DNA of 64,000 nucleotides from Nakazawaea peltata (GCA_001599355.1 BCGQ01000002.1:323554-387553); one strand, 5' to 3'; shown: positions 29,401 to 38,461, counted from the stretch's first letter. Made by a program: numbers and translations. Notes: generated by a model from the sequence alone, not told the origin.

Positions 29401-29444
29401 ACCGAGGGTGGGTCAGGTGACCGCGCACCTGACCCACCCTCGGT
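29401..29444. terminator. Perfect 19-bp-stem hairpin between convergent genes
   Basis: ACCGAGGGTGGGTCAGGTG (29401-29419) is followed by a six-base loop ACCGCG and then its exact reverse complement (29426-29444). A 19/19 stem rich in G and C is very unlikely by chance. Its place between convergent stop codons suggests a role in RNA 3' ends or a structured RNA. A terminator function is inference. Confidence 0.6.
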
Positions 29445-29455
29445 CAACAAAATCA

Positions 29456-29504
29456 CCCCCAATTCACTAACCCCCAGTTCACTAACCCCCAATTCACTAA
29501 CCCC
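29456..29504. repeat. Three copies of a 15-bp repeat
   Basis: CCCCCA(A/G)TTCACTAA is repeated at 29456, 29471 and 29486, with a trailing CCCC. Confidence 0.9.
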
Positions 29505-29717
29505 AAAACTAATATCCCTACATAGGTCTTACATGGAAGTGTATTCAGTACATAATGATAGAAAATCGATAGAAATGGTTAATATCCTGGGAGAGATGTG
29601 CTCGGTAGGGTTGACGATGGAGGTGATGAGGTGGGAGGTGATGAGGTGATGAGAATGTGGTGCAGCACAGAAGTTGCCGGGCACTACCGGGCACTCGTGG
29701 TATCGGCACTGCCGGCA

Positions 29718-31556
29718 CTAGGAAGCTGCCTCATAAAAAATATCAAACACCTCCAAATCAACTACCCCAATCTTATGATAATACGTCCGGTTCATCAAAT
29801 ACGGATTCAATCTACAATAATTATTAGCCAATTCCCTTCCAAACTCGATCTTCTTGGCCAAAAGCTCTTTATTCTTCAGTCCATCAGTAGACTCGATCCA
29901 ACTGATAGTCGATTGGATGAACAGCTCGATCAATTCCTCACGTTCGGCAACTAATTCCCTATAGAAATCGTCCTCTTCCAACCGACGATCGGCTTTAGTA
30001 GGAAGAATGTATTTATACTCGTAGACATCTTTCCCTCCATGCTCACTACTCAAGTTTTCTGGGGAGATGAACTTGTTCAACTCCTTGGTATTCCTGGTGA
30101 AGTTGATCTTGGAAGCAACGACTGGGTCTAACCAATTCTTAACTACTGACCAAATACCTCCGAAAATCCAAGGCAGTTTGTGGATCAACAAGACTCCAAG
30201 AGACTCGGGATAATGAGCTTCGAACAGTTTGATCATGAACTTGACTGGTGGGTAGTCCATGTTGGATAAAGAGAAGCCTGTGAGGTCGAAGAGGATGGTC
30301 AGGGAGTCAGAAGGCTCTTTTAAGAGCAATCTGGCGTATTCGATCACCAATAAGATGAAGATTTCGGTCTCTTTTTCGGTTTGATCGTTGGAATGATGAA
30401 GACGAGGACGAACAATTACCAAAGGACGGCCTGAACGGTCATAACCACGGAAATACAGCTTACCTAACTTGAAAGCGTTCATTACACCTTTATTATCGAG
30501 CTGACCGAGCTCATTTTCGGCCACCAAATGGTCAACTTTCGACTCAAAGACTCTCCATTTCAAAGTGTTGGAAAGCATTTGTAAAGAAGGTCCAGCTTTG
30601 AACTTTCTGGCCCTGACAAATCTCAAAAGAAGGTTATCGGGGGTGTCTGAACGTAAGAATTTGAAGAACTGGGTCCTTACGTCGTTTGGTTTGAACTCTT
30701 TGAGGTTCGACAAGATCAACTTCTCGTCTTCCAAAGAAATTCCTGGGTTTGTGGAGAGTTTGGAGAGATCATGAGCAAGATGGTCGACCGTTGGAGAATC
30801 GAGAGGCTTCTTTTTGTTCAAACGACCTAACAGACTCTTCTTTCTACCTCCATGACCACCTCCAATAGTCGTAGCCATCGATCTTGAGGTGTGAGTTGAG
30901 GTAGTTGTCGTTGTACGGTGTAAAGTTGAGTCTGAAGAGGTCAGTTTCGAAGGTAATTCCACTTGGTACCCCATTTGTTTGAGTAAAAAGGCCCAGGTTT
31001 CTTTCAAGACGTACTCCTGGTCTTGAGTTAACGATTCAATGTGTCCAGCGAGGTAGTTTGGTTTGTGATCCGGTACAAATTGACCCAAATTTGAGCTGGA
31101 ATCTGAAGGTTTGAAGAATTGCGAAGGGATTGTCGAGGCTGGCGTGGTAGCTGTGGTGACTGAGGTGGTGGACGAGTGAATTGGGGTTTGTCTGGCAACT
31201 GAAGCAGCTGCTGATTGAGCTATTGGGGTGGAAGGAGCCACTGGGGCTGGCTGAGTCAGAGGAATTGCCTTGGTTTTCGATGGTGACATTTGGGCAGACG
31301 GAGTTTCTGGGGCCTTTGATGTTGATTTAGAGCCAGAAGTAGCTTTCTTAGGTGTGGAAGGCACAGTAGAACCTACTGAGTCCTTCTTGATATGTCCATT
31401 CTTTTTCTGATGATGTGAACTGCCCCCGGTTGTTGCCGTTGAAACGATCCGACTGGTCGTGGCAGCACCGTTCAGACGGGCAAGACGAGCTTCCTCGGCC
31501 AGTGCAGCTTTCAGAGCTTTGGCATTGGCCTTCTTACGTTTGAGACTCTTGAACAT
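29718..31556 (-). CDS. CSR1: Csr1/Sfh2, Sec14-like phosphatidylinositol transfer protein
   Basis: The lipid-binding CRAL-TRIO domain (about residues 250-520) has long stretches matching yeast Csr1: RPRLHHSNDQTE, FDLTGFSLSNMDYPPVKFMI, FEAHYPESLGVLLIHK and KNWLDPVVASKI. A CRAL-TRIO N domain precedes it. The N-terminal 170 residues are a Ser/Thr/Ala/Pro-rich, Lys-rich extension not found in the 408-residue S. cerevisiae protein. I chose the ATG at 31556 (612 aa, MFKSLKRKKANAKALK). A further ATG at 31724 would leave only a 36-bp gap to the divergent TSC10 ATG. The family regulates phosphoinositide and lipid metabolism. The CTG at residue 461 (HK-x-PWIF) is Ala in Csr1. Confidence 0.9.
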   Translation of the reverse strand: MFKSLKRKKANAKALKAALAEEARLARLNGAATTSRIVSTATTGGSSHHQKKNGHIKKDSVGSTVPSTPKKATSGSKSTSKAPETPSAQMSPSKTKAIPLTQPAPVAPSTPIAQSAAASVARQTPIHSSTTSVTTATTPASTIPSQFFKPSDSSSNLGQFVPDHKPNYLAGHIESLTQDQEYVLKETWAFLLKQMGYQVELPSKLTSSDSTLHRTTTTTSTHTSRSMATTIGGGHGGRKKSLLGRLNKKKPLDSPTVDHLAHDLSKLSTNPGISLEDEKLILSNLKEFKPNDVRTQFFKFLRSDTPDNLLLRFVRARKFKAGPSLQMLSNTLKWRVFESKVDHLVAENELGQLDNKGVMNAFKLGKLYFRGYDRSGRPLVIVRPRLHHSNDQTEKETEIFILLVIEYARLLLKEPSDSLTILFDLTGFSLSNMDYPPVKFMIKLFEAHYPESLGVLLIHKLPWIFGGIWSVVKNWLDPVVASKINFTRNTKELNKFISPENLSSEHGGKDVYEYKYILPTKADRRLEEDDFYRELVAEREELIELFIQSTISWIESTDGLKNKELLAKKIEFGRELANNYCRLNPYLMNRTYYHKIGVVDLEVFDIFYEAAS

Positions 31557-31760
31557 GGCGGTGATTTCACGGGTTTTGGTGTGATCTGGTGAGGTTTTCC
31601 AATCGAGGATTTGATTTCGTGTTGAATTGGAAAAAAAAATATGCGATTTAAAGTTTGGCAGTGCGCGGGAACGAGGAATATGTGGGCAGAAAACACGATT
31701 CGGTGACACTGATACTGACACCATAAAGACAAGACTATTCCGATAAGACTAACAGTGATA

Positions 31761-32651
31761 ATGACCAAATTTGATGTCAATGGAAAGTTATGTGTGGTCA
31801 GTGGAGGATCACAAGGTGTTGGAGCCGAGCTCCTGAAACGATTGGTCAAAGAGAATGCTAACGTAGTGATCGTGGCTCGGACTGAATCCAAATTGAAAGC
31901 CGTTGTGACCCAAATGGAACAGCTTCGTCGTAATGATTCTCAAATCATTGACTATATCCTGGCTGATATCAGTGTGTATGAAGAATGTGAGAGAGTATTT
32001 GCTGATTTGAAACCGGATGTGGTGATTTGTTGTGCAGGTAGTGCTAAACCGGGATTATTTGGTGATTTGACCCCATCAGATTTGCAGAGTGGCATCGATT
32101 TGAACTACAAAACTCTGTTATATTTCAGCCATTGTGCTTTCAAGAAGATGTCCACCACCACGCCTTCCTCCAAGAAACATATCGTATTCTTCAGTTCGGT
32201 AGTGGCTTTCTACCCCTTCATAGGATACGGTCAATACTCTCCATTGAAGGCCGCCATCAGATCCTTAGCTGACACTTTAAGACAGGAAGGTTTACCATAC
32301 AACATCTCCTCGTCATGTGTCTTCCCTGGAAACTTCGATAGTGAAGGGTTCCTGGAAGAGAACCTCACTAAGCCGCAAATCACAAAGACAATTGAAGGTT
32401 CCTCCCTGCCAATCTCATGTGAGAAATGTAGTGACATCGTGTTCAAACTGTTACAAAACGGGAACGGCATGATCACCACTGATTTCATAGGCTACCTCTT
32501 GAGCTGTATGTCGTTACAACACTCACCTCGTAACTGGTGGCCCGTCCAAGTCTTTTTCAGTTTCATTTTAAGTTTGGTGATCCCAATTCTGAACCTCTTC
32601 GTCAACCTTCAAATTATGAAAGCTTTCACTAGCCCAACCAAGGAAGAATGA
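31761..32651 (+). CDS. TSC10: Tsc10, 3-ketodihydrosphingosine reductase
   Basis: This 296-residue short-chain dehydrogenase catalyses the second step of sphingolipid synthesis, NADPH reduction of 3-ketosphinganine, on the ER membrane. The nucleotide-binding GGSQGVG motif lies at residues 15-21. The catalytic serine and the YSPLK (Tyr-x3-Lys) motif follow in FFSSVVAFYPFIGYGQYSPLKAA, and a C-terminal hydrophobic segment (VFFSFILSLVIPILNLFV) anchors the protein. The start is the ATG at 31761. Residue 25 is CTG-encoded and aligns with Ala in yeast Tsc10 (EFAKK). Confidence 0.95.
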   Translation: MTKFDVNGKLCVVSGGSQGVGAELLKRLVKENANVVIVARTESKLKAVVTQMEQLRRNDSQIIDYILADISVYEECERVFADLKPDVVICCAGSAKPGLFGDLTPSDLQSGIDLNYKTLLYFSHCAFKKMSTTTPSSKKHIVFFSSVVAFYPFIGYGQYSPLKAAIRSLADTLRQEGLPYNISSSCVFPGNFDSEGFLEENLTKPQITKTIEGSSLPISCEKCSDIVFKLLQNGNGMITTDFIGYLLSCMSLQHSPRNWWPVQVFFSFILSLVIPILNLFVNLQIMKAFTSPTKEE

Positions 32652-32757
32652 TGCGCAGGGGCCTTAAATACCTGATTTTCGTTTCTACAATCCTATTTCT
32701 CATCTATTAGATATCTATCAGATATTATCATGTATATTCTTATATTTTCAAGTCGTG

Positions 32758-33063
32758 CTATTTAATGTATTTGTTGACCTCCTGCTTGATATCAGACACA
32801 TTCAACGAGTAAAGTTTGTTGGTGAAATAGATCACCTCGTCGTTCCAAATATCCTTCGCTGTCTCCAACAATGGTCTTTCTTTGTACTCAACCACATCTT
32901 CAGTATAAAACTTTGGTTTGTTTCTGTCCTCAATGATAGAGACAGATTCCTTTAATGATCCGGTGATGGTGTTAGTTTGTCTTTGGATTTGCAATTTGGT
33001 CAAATATGTTACTGATGACGTGAATAACACGCCACACAAAAATCCATGGATTCTTCCTCCCAT
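32758..33063 (-). CDS. MIC12: Mic12/Aim5, MICOS subunit
   Basis: This 101-residue protein has a single N-terminal membrane segment (about residues 5-22) and the conserved ETAKDIWNDEVIYFTNKLYSL motif. That motif corresponds to the ESIKDIWNEQIRNSVDWIYS segment of yeast Aim5/Mic12. The family is part of the MICOS complex at crista junctions of the mitochondrial inner membrane. Length agrees with yeast (106). It is convergent with TSC10 (about 105 bp apart) and divergent from MRPL8, another mitochondrial gene. Confidence 0.85.
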   Translation of the reverse strand: MGGRIHGFLCGVLFTSSVTYLTKLQIQRQTNTITGSLKESVSIIEDRNKPKFYTEDVVEYKERPLLETAKDIWNDEVIYFTNKLYSLNVSDIKQEVNKYIK

Positions 33064-33395
33064 TCTGACTTCTCCAATATCACTGAGTTCTTCACGTTAT
33101 GCCGCCAACTCGCTCCTTTTTCACCCTTTTTCACCTTTTTTGTGCTCTTTGTTTAGATCTTTTCATTTCCGAATTCGGAAATGTCCTACAAAAATAACTC
33201 TATACTTACTGTGCACTTTAGTCGTGTATTTTCTCCCATTTTCTTTAACCGTAGCGTTCGAAATTTTGGTCGTGCAATTTACCCCATTTCTTATATCACG
33301 AAAAATTTTCCTCTCTAAAATCAGATCCAACGGCGGTTAACTGACGTTGAGAGACTGATCCACAGCCTAACTCTCCTTTCTTATTCAGCTTCAAA
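33064..33395. promoter_or_regulatory. Bidirectional promoter of MIC12 and MRPL8
   Basis: The 332-bp region between the two mitochondrial genes contains repeated TTTTTCACC and CCCATTTT segments. Near its middle is the perfect 20-bp palindrome at 33164-33183. Shared control of the two genes is plausible but inferred. Confidence 0.5.
33164..33183. promoter_or_regulatory. Perfect 20-bp palindrome
   Basis: CATTTCCGAATTCGGAAATG equals its reverse complement. It contains CCG-N4-CGG (an everted zinc-cluster-type site) within a TTTCC-N6-GGAAA frame reminiscent of Mcm1 boxes. Confidence 0.6.
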
Positions 33396-34022
33396 ATGGT
33401 ATTAGGAAGATCTGTCAAGCATAAAGATGCTCTTTTGAGAAATTTGGCCACTGCTCTCATCAAACATGAGAGTATTGTGACGACCAAACCAAAACTGAAA
33501 ATGACCCAACGTCTCATCGAGAACTTGATCACAAAGCTGAAAAATAATGCCCATGATGTGTCGAAACTGAAAGTCATGGTAGGTGCGAAGTTATTTGAGC
33601 CAAATGTCACCTTACCAAAGATGTTCGACACTTTGGTGCCTCGTTATAAAGATAGAAATGGAGGGTACACAAGAATATTAAATTTGGAACCTAGATTGAA
33701 TGACAGTGCTTCTCAAGTTGTATTGGAATTGGTCGACAACAAGGACCGAGAATTGAAATTCTGGTTGATGGCCAGATTAGTAGCTAGATTGGAATTACAA
33801 GAGTTGCCAATTAACAAGTTAACTCAGCAGAATGTGGATAAATTGATCAATTCTGATGAAGATCAACTCAAATTCAGAGAAACCGTTGAGATTTGTAAGG
33901 AGGTGTTCTACAAGGATCCAGCTAGTTTGGAGAATTTGCCATCTATTAAGAATGAGACTAATGGTTTTAATAAGAAGTTGACATCTTATAAGATTGTTCC
34001 AAGACCAAACCAAAGTAAATAG
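33396..34022 (+). CDS. MRPL8: Mitochondrial ribosomal protein bL17m (Mrpl8)
   Basis: The 208-residue protein opens with the bL17 signature GRSVKHKDALLRNLATALIKHESIVTT, followed by the KPK-x-K segment, RLIENLITKLKNN and NGGYTRIL. The C-terminal extension is usual in fungal mitochondrial homologues (yeast Mrpl8 is 238 aa). It is a component of the mitoribosome large subunit. Residue 34, between the Lys of KPK and the next Lys, is CTG-encoded and is Ala in bL17 proteins (T-x-P/A-KAKE). Confidence 0.94.
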   Translation: MVLGRSVKHKDALLRNLATALIKHESIVTTKPKLKMTQRLIENLITKLKNNAHDVSKLKVMVGAKLFEPNVTLPKMFDTLVPRYKDRNGGYTRILNLEPRLNDSASQVVLELVDNKDRELKFWLMARLVARLELQELPINKLTQQNVDKLINSDEDQLKFRETVEICKEVFYKDPASLENLPSIKNETNGFNKKLTSYKIVPRPNQSK

Positions 34023-34431
34023 TGTATATAGTGATGATAATTATTTGAAGATTAGTGTAGTTAGTGCCCGGCAGTACTCTGTATTCCCTACTCTGATTCT
34101 CTCGGACTGACTCCCACTCTTAGCCTGGTGCCCCATCCATTTCTAACCCCCAACTCTTCACTTTCAATTTGAGTAATAAATTTATTATGTTATGTAAGAA
34201 ATCTTCACACCGGTACAAACACAAGAATCCCCGCAGATTCTCTGGCTCATTCACATGAGCACAGATCCTCAGAAAGAACGCACTACCCTCCCACAGTGCC
34301 GAACCCCCCGTGAAGTATCCCAATTTGGTGTCATGATGTTTATCGCGATCTTGAAAAGTCGTGCGCTCCCAAATTCCAAATTAGGAAAACTAATTACCCC
34401 AAATCTACAAATATTCGTCTTAATCAATTAT
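34023..34431. other. Convergent MRPL8/eIF3e intergenic region
   Basis: 409 bp lie between the two stop codons. I see no gene, no long repeat and no strong hairpin. It presumably contains the two 3' ends. Confidence 0.6.
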
Positions 34432-35763
34432 TTATTCCTGTTTCTGAGCAGCATTCAATAAGATTTGGTTCGATCTGAACGACAATCCCTTGAGCTTCTC
34501 AATGACATCTTGGTATACAGATCTAGTCTCATGATTCAAGATAATACTTCCCTCACTCTCATTAATCTTAGCATCCATTTTGCTATCTCTAATCAAGCTA
34601 GCAATCCACTTCTCTCCTTGTTCCTCTGTCAAGTTCAATGAGCCCAACAAAGTGTTGATATCGATCTTACAGTGCACTCTAACGTATACCTCGGAAATCA
34701 AATGTCTGGCATTGTTCAAGATTTGAGTAGAAACGTTGTTCAAGAAGAAGTCGGACTTCAGTAATACTTCGACTTGTTTCAAGTTTTGTTGCAGCAGGAC
34801 AAAGTCAAAGTCAATATATAAAGACTTGATGAAAGAAGTCAATGGGTCATTGTACTCGTATTGCTCTTGGTTGACGACTCTAATCAAATCCTTTAATCTT
34901 TTACTAGCTCCAGATTGTTGCAGTTGTTTAGAATTGCTTTGAGTGACAATGACAGCAGCGGTCAAATATCTTAAAATCCATGGACAAGCCAGTTGAATGG
35001 TGGACAAATACGAACTGGATAAGAATAATTCACATAATTGCTCAGCACCATTGGCAGTGTTGAAGAATGGGAACAAAGACCAATGAATAATCCAAGTTCT
35101 TTGATGCAATTGCTTTAATGGGTCAGCTTGTTGATAAGATCTGGAATCGATCATCTCACGCAAGTTGGTCAACTCTTGTAAAGCATCAGCCCATTCACAT
35201 CTTGTGATTTCAGCAGCTAATTTACCCCAAGTAGCACTTACATTCAACTCACTATCGGTAGAAAGAACTCTGAAGTTACTCAACAAATCAGAAGCCATCA
35301 CATAGTCACCTCTGTTGTATTGGAACTGAGCATATTCATACAACTGGTTGATTTGCTCCTCAGAAACCTTGTGCTCACTCTCTAGGTACTGCTTGTTGTG
35401 CTCTTTGTCCTGTCTCAATTGCTCTTGTACCTCCTTCTGTGATAAAACAGCCAACGTCAGTTTGGTGGCTTGATCTAATCTCTCCAACTCCAGTAAAACA
35501 AACTTCTCTTTCTCCAACAACTCAGCTGGGTACTCCTTAGATCCATTCAATACTTCAAACTTCTCCTTGATGAATTTCACCATATAAGTCTCCTTCAAAA
35601 GATCGTAACTCAATTGGTTGATCGTCTTTTCATCGTGAATAACATCCAATGATTCGATCAAAGGATAAATCAAGTGTCTGTCCAAATATGGAACCAATTT
35701 ATCGGTCAAATCGTATTTCTGCGCCAAACTGACCTCGTCACTACTCAAATTAGCTCCTGCCAT
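34432..35763 (-). CDS. Translation initiation factor eIF3 subunit e (Int6)
   Basis: The 443-residue product has the length and order of eIF3e (human 445). The N-terminal region contains KYDLTDKLVPYLDRHLIYPLIE (LLDRHLVFPLLEFL in animals). Helical TPR-like repeats follow (QLYEYAQFQYNRGDY), then QLHQRTWIIHWSLFPFFN, LACPWILRYLTAAVI and a C-terminal PCI domain. eIF3e links eIF3 to eIF4G and to regulated translation and is absent from S. cerevisiae, whose eIF3 is reduced. Its retention here shows the lineage kept a larger eIF3. The gene is divergent from POL32. The ATG at 35763 fits the family start. Confidence 0.93.
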   Translation of the reverse strand: MAGANLSSDEVSLAQKYDLTDKLVPYLDRHLIYPLIESLDVIHDEKTINQLSYDLLKETYMVKFIKEKFEVLNGSKEYPAELLEKEKFVLLELERLDQATKLTLAVLSQKEVQEQLRQDKEHNKQYLESEHKVSEEQINQLYEYAQFQYNRGDYVMASDLLSNFRVLSTDSELNVSATWGKLAAEITRCEWADALQELTNLREMIDSRSYQQADPLKQLHQRTWIIHWSLFPFFNTANGAEQLCELFLSSSYLSTIQLACPWILRYLTAAVIVTQSNSKQLQQSGASKRLKDLIRVVNQEQYEYNDPLTSFIKSLYIDFDFVLLQQNLKQVEVLLKSDFFLNNVSTQILNNARHLISEVYVRVHCKIDINTLLGSLNLTEEQGEKWIASLIRDSKMDAKINESEGSIILNHETRSVYQDVIEKLKGLSFRSNQILLNAAQKQE

Positions 35764-35944
35764 CTTGTCTATATGCTATCTTCACGACTTGTTGAATCAG
35801 CCTTCTTTCAAGTTTAGTGTTCAAAATTTTCTTAGCGCTGATGAAAATTTTTCCTTAGAATTTATTACTAGAAGGGGAATTACTTGTTTGGGTATTCATG
35901 TGCGTGAGCGATTTACGAATCACGTGAGCAGTTTATCAATTAAG

Positions 35945-35950
35945 ACGCGT
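35945..35950. promoter_or_regulatory. MluI cell-cycle box upstream of POL32
   Basis: ACGCGT, within the 8-bp palindrome GACGCGTC (35944-35951), is the MBF consensus. It lies 68 bp before the POL32 ATG. MBF drives DNA replication genes at G1/S in yeasts. Confidence 0.6.
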
Positions 35951-36017
35951 CAGCTTAATGAGAAGACTTGAGAGAAGGCGAGTAGAAGAGGGGGACAGTG
36001 TACGGTGTATCAGCGGA

Positions 36018-37079
36018 ATGGAGAACTACCAAAAATTCATTAATAACAAGGTTTTGGTGGAAGAGCAACCGATCACCTATAAAGTGGTGTCTAGACACTT
36101 CGATATACATGCTGATCTCGCTAAGAAAGTACTATACCTGTTTTTCGACAAGCATCAGAATGAGTGTGAGGCTACGTATGTGATTAGTGGAGTAGTTAAG
36201 AGTCAGAAGCAGATCAAATTGACTAAAAATGTTGAAATACGCAGTCAGTTTGATTCTGTAGTTTCAGTTCAGATATTTAGTGTCCAATTGAAGAAGAGTC
36301 TGTTAGATATTGATAGTGTTGTTGGTGCTGCTGATCTTGAGTGTTCTCAGTATAAAGCAACACCTGAAACAAGCATCAAATGGGGACTTATTAAATGTCC
36401 GGAGTTAGTTATTCAAACTAGTGAATCTGTTTCAGCTCCAAAGAAGCATTCAATGATTAAAGATGAGAATTCCGATCCTGTTCTGAAGAAACAAACGGTT
36501 AAGAAAGATCCATTTGCCATTTCATCCTTGTATAAATCGAGAAAATCGGAGAGTAGTTCAGCTTCTCCGGCAGCTAAACTGCCTGAACCTCTGAAACCAA
36601 AATATCAATACGTTTCAAGAAAGGCCGAGAAGGCTAAACTGAATCAGCTGCCTCTGCCTGTCACTAAAACCACTGCTAAGCCAGCTCAAAAGGTGGACAG
36701 TGCTTTACTGGCACTTTTCGATGATGACGATGATATGGATGATTCGTTTGGAGATGATCTTGCACCTCAAGCTGCAGTAGAAGTGGAATCAAATCATGAC
36801 CTCAAAGCTACTAGTCGTGAACTTGAACCTGAACCTGAACCTAAGGATGAACTTCCGGCAGCCCCAGAACTTCCAGAACCGGAAATTGAAGCTGATCTGG
36901 ACGGTGACACTCCAATGGTAGATGAAGATGGGTACATTATTACTAAGACAGAATCGAAACCTAAACCTAAAAAGAAGACTCCAGAAGCATCTAGAACCTC
37001 ACCTGCACCATCATCACCAAAACCCAAATCAAAAACAAAGAAACAGACTTCATTGATGAGCTTCTTTGGAAAGCGGTAG
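36018..37079 (+). CDS. POL32: Pol32, DNA polymerase delta subunit
   Basis: From the ATG at 36018 the 353-residue protein begins MENYQKFINNKVLVEEQPITYK, collinear with yeast Pol32 (350 aa). The N-terminal Cdc27 domain binds the Pol31 subunit. The middle is low-complexity, with acidic DDDDDMDD and Glu-Pro repeats and Lys/Pro/Ser stretches. The extreme C-terminus QTSLMSFFGKR is a PCNA-interacting PIP box (Q-x2-L-x2-FF). An in-frame ATG at 35958 would add 20 residues that have no counterpart. The protein increases polymerase delta processivity and supports break-induced replication. Confidence 0.92.
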   Translation: MENYQKFINNKVLVEEQPITYKVVSRHFDIHADLAKKVLYLFFDKHQNECEATYVISGVVKSQKQIKLTKNVEIRSQFDSVVSVQIFSVQLKKSLLDIDSVVGAADLECSQYKATPETSIKWGLIKCPELVIQTSESVSAPKKHSMIKDENSDPVLKKQTVKKDPFAISSLYKSRKSESSSASPAAKLPEPLKPKYQYVSRKAEKAKLNQLPLPVTKTTAKPAQKVDSALLALFDDDDDMDDSFGDDLAPQAAVEVESNHDLKATSRELEPEPEPKDELPAAPELPEPEIEADLDGDTPMVDEDGYIITKTESKPKPKKKTPEASRTSPAPSSPKPKSKTKKQTSLMSFFGKR

Positions 37080-37246
37080 AACATTCCTTTCCGACAGCCC
37101 CTATTTGTCATCGCCGCGCCCTATTTGTAAGTAATTTATAATTTTTACTAATTCTCCCAATAAAGTAACAAGGGCTGTCCAAGCTCATCTCCCTATTACT
37201 TATAAATTAGTAATTTTTTATTCGTCATTTCTTTTACCGCCGATGA

Positions 37247-37254
37247 TATAAAAA
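37247..37254 (+). promoter_or_regulatory. TATA box of the pirin gene
   Basis: TATAAAAA lies about 70 bp upstream of the ATG at 37323. Confidence 0.5.
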
Positions 37255-37322
37255 GGGGGTGGAAGACGGGTTGATGGAATTAGATCCCAAAAATCAAGCA
37301 AGAGTAATTGAATACATTATCC

Positions 37323-38288
37323 ATGACCAAGATGAACCCTAGATCAATATTGAAGTTCTTTTTAGCCGCCGAGCAAAGCGAAGGTGTCGGCGCTCGTGTC
37401 CGTAGATCCATCGGTACTATGAACATGAGAAACTTCCCACCATTTTTGATGTTGGATCATTTCGATGTCAATCCAAAGACCGGAGGATTCCCAATGCACC
37501 CACATTCGGGTCAAGAAACCATCACTTATATTACCAAGGGACAAATGGCCCATGAAGATTTCACCGGATCTTTGGGTATTTTGAGCCCTGGTGATTTGCA
37601 ATTCATGACCGCTGGTAAGGCTGTTGTCCATTCTGAGATGCCAGTTCCACAAGAGGATGGGTCCAACTGTGTTGGTATGCAGTTATGGGTTGATTTGCCT
37701 CTGGCTTTGAAGGAATGTGAACCTCGTTACAGAGATTTGAGAAAGGGAGAGATCCCAATTGCTAAGCCAAGTGATGATGTCACTGTTAAGGTAATTTCTG
37801 GTGAGAGTTATGGTGTTTCGAGTCTCCAAGAATTGGCTTATACTCCAGTTCATTACTATGATTTCAGTGTTAAGAAGGGAGCTTCTTTCGAACAACTGAT
37901 CCCAAGTAACTTCAACACCTTTTTGTACCTTATGAAGGGATCTTTATCTATCAATGACACCAAGATTCCGGAGTACAATGCTGTTTTCTTCAAGACTGAC
38001 GGTGATACCATTACCGGTACTGCTTTAGAAGACTCGGAATTCATCCTTGTAGGTGGAGAGATCTTCAACCAACCAATTGTTCAACATGGACCATTTGTTG
38101 CTCTTTCTAAGGAGAAGATTTATGAGAAATTCATGAATTATCAAACAGCTCAAAATGGTTTTGAGAACTTGAGAAGCTGGGAGAGTGTTATTAGTGATGG
38201 AATTGATGAGAAGACATTGAAAAAGATGGAGGAAATTATTGCTCAAAGTGAGGCTAAATCTGCTACTGCTGTGAAGGATGAGTTGTAA
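37323..38288 (+). CDS. Pirin-like cupin protein
   Basis: This 321-residue bicupin has the pirin N-domain motifs: RNFPPFLMLDHFDV, then GGFPMHPHSGQETITYI with the metal-binding HPHSG histidines (about residue 60), EDFTGSLGILSPGDLQFMTAG and a further metal site in GKAVVHSE. Pirins are iron-binding nuclear or cytosolic proteins. Some have quercetinase activity, and in Candida PRN genes respond to stress. The specific role here cannot be read from sequence. The ATG at 37323 is the first in frame; another at 37332 is equally possible. Confidence 0.9.
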   Translation: MTKMNPRSILKFFLAAEQSEGVGARVRRSIGTMNMRNFPPFLMLDHFDVNPKTGGFPMHPHSGQETITYITKGQMAHEDFTGSLGILSPGDLQFMTAGKAVVHSEMPVPQEDGSNCVGMQLWVDLPLALKECEPRYRDLRKGEIPIAKPSDDVTVKVISGESYGVSSLQELAYTPVHYYDFSVKKGASFEQLIPSNFNTFLYLMKGSLSINDTKIPEYNAVFFKTDGDTITGTALEDSEFILVGGEIFNQPIVQHGPFVALSKEKIYEKFMNYQTAQNGFENLRSWESVISDGIDEKTLKKMEEIIAQSEAKSATAVKDEL

Positions 38289-38461
38289 GGTGCTGCGACT
38301 TAGCTCAGACTTATCCTCGAACTTAGCCCCCAACTTAGCTCCGATACTATCCACTAACCTATAAGACAGTTTATGATTATGATATACTATTTGTATTATT
38401 TATATAGAGGTCTAAAAGATATATGACCAGATTCAGTGTAGTAATGTGTAGCACTTTGTAG

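Larger units (their letters stand above)
29047..29717. other. Repeat-rich convergent region between CPS1 and CSR1
   Basis: Within 670 bp there is a six-copy 22-bp repeat, a 19-bp-stem perfect hairpin, a three-copy 15-bp repeat and a GAGGTGATGA-type repeat (about 29617-29652). No gene is supported. It is the most repeat-dense intergenic stretch in the window. Confidence 0.7.
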
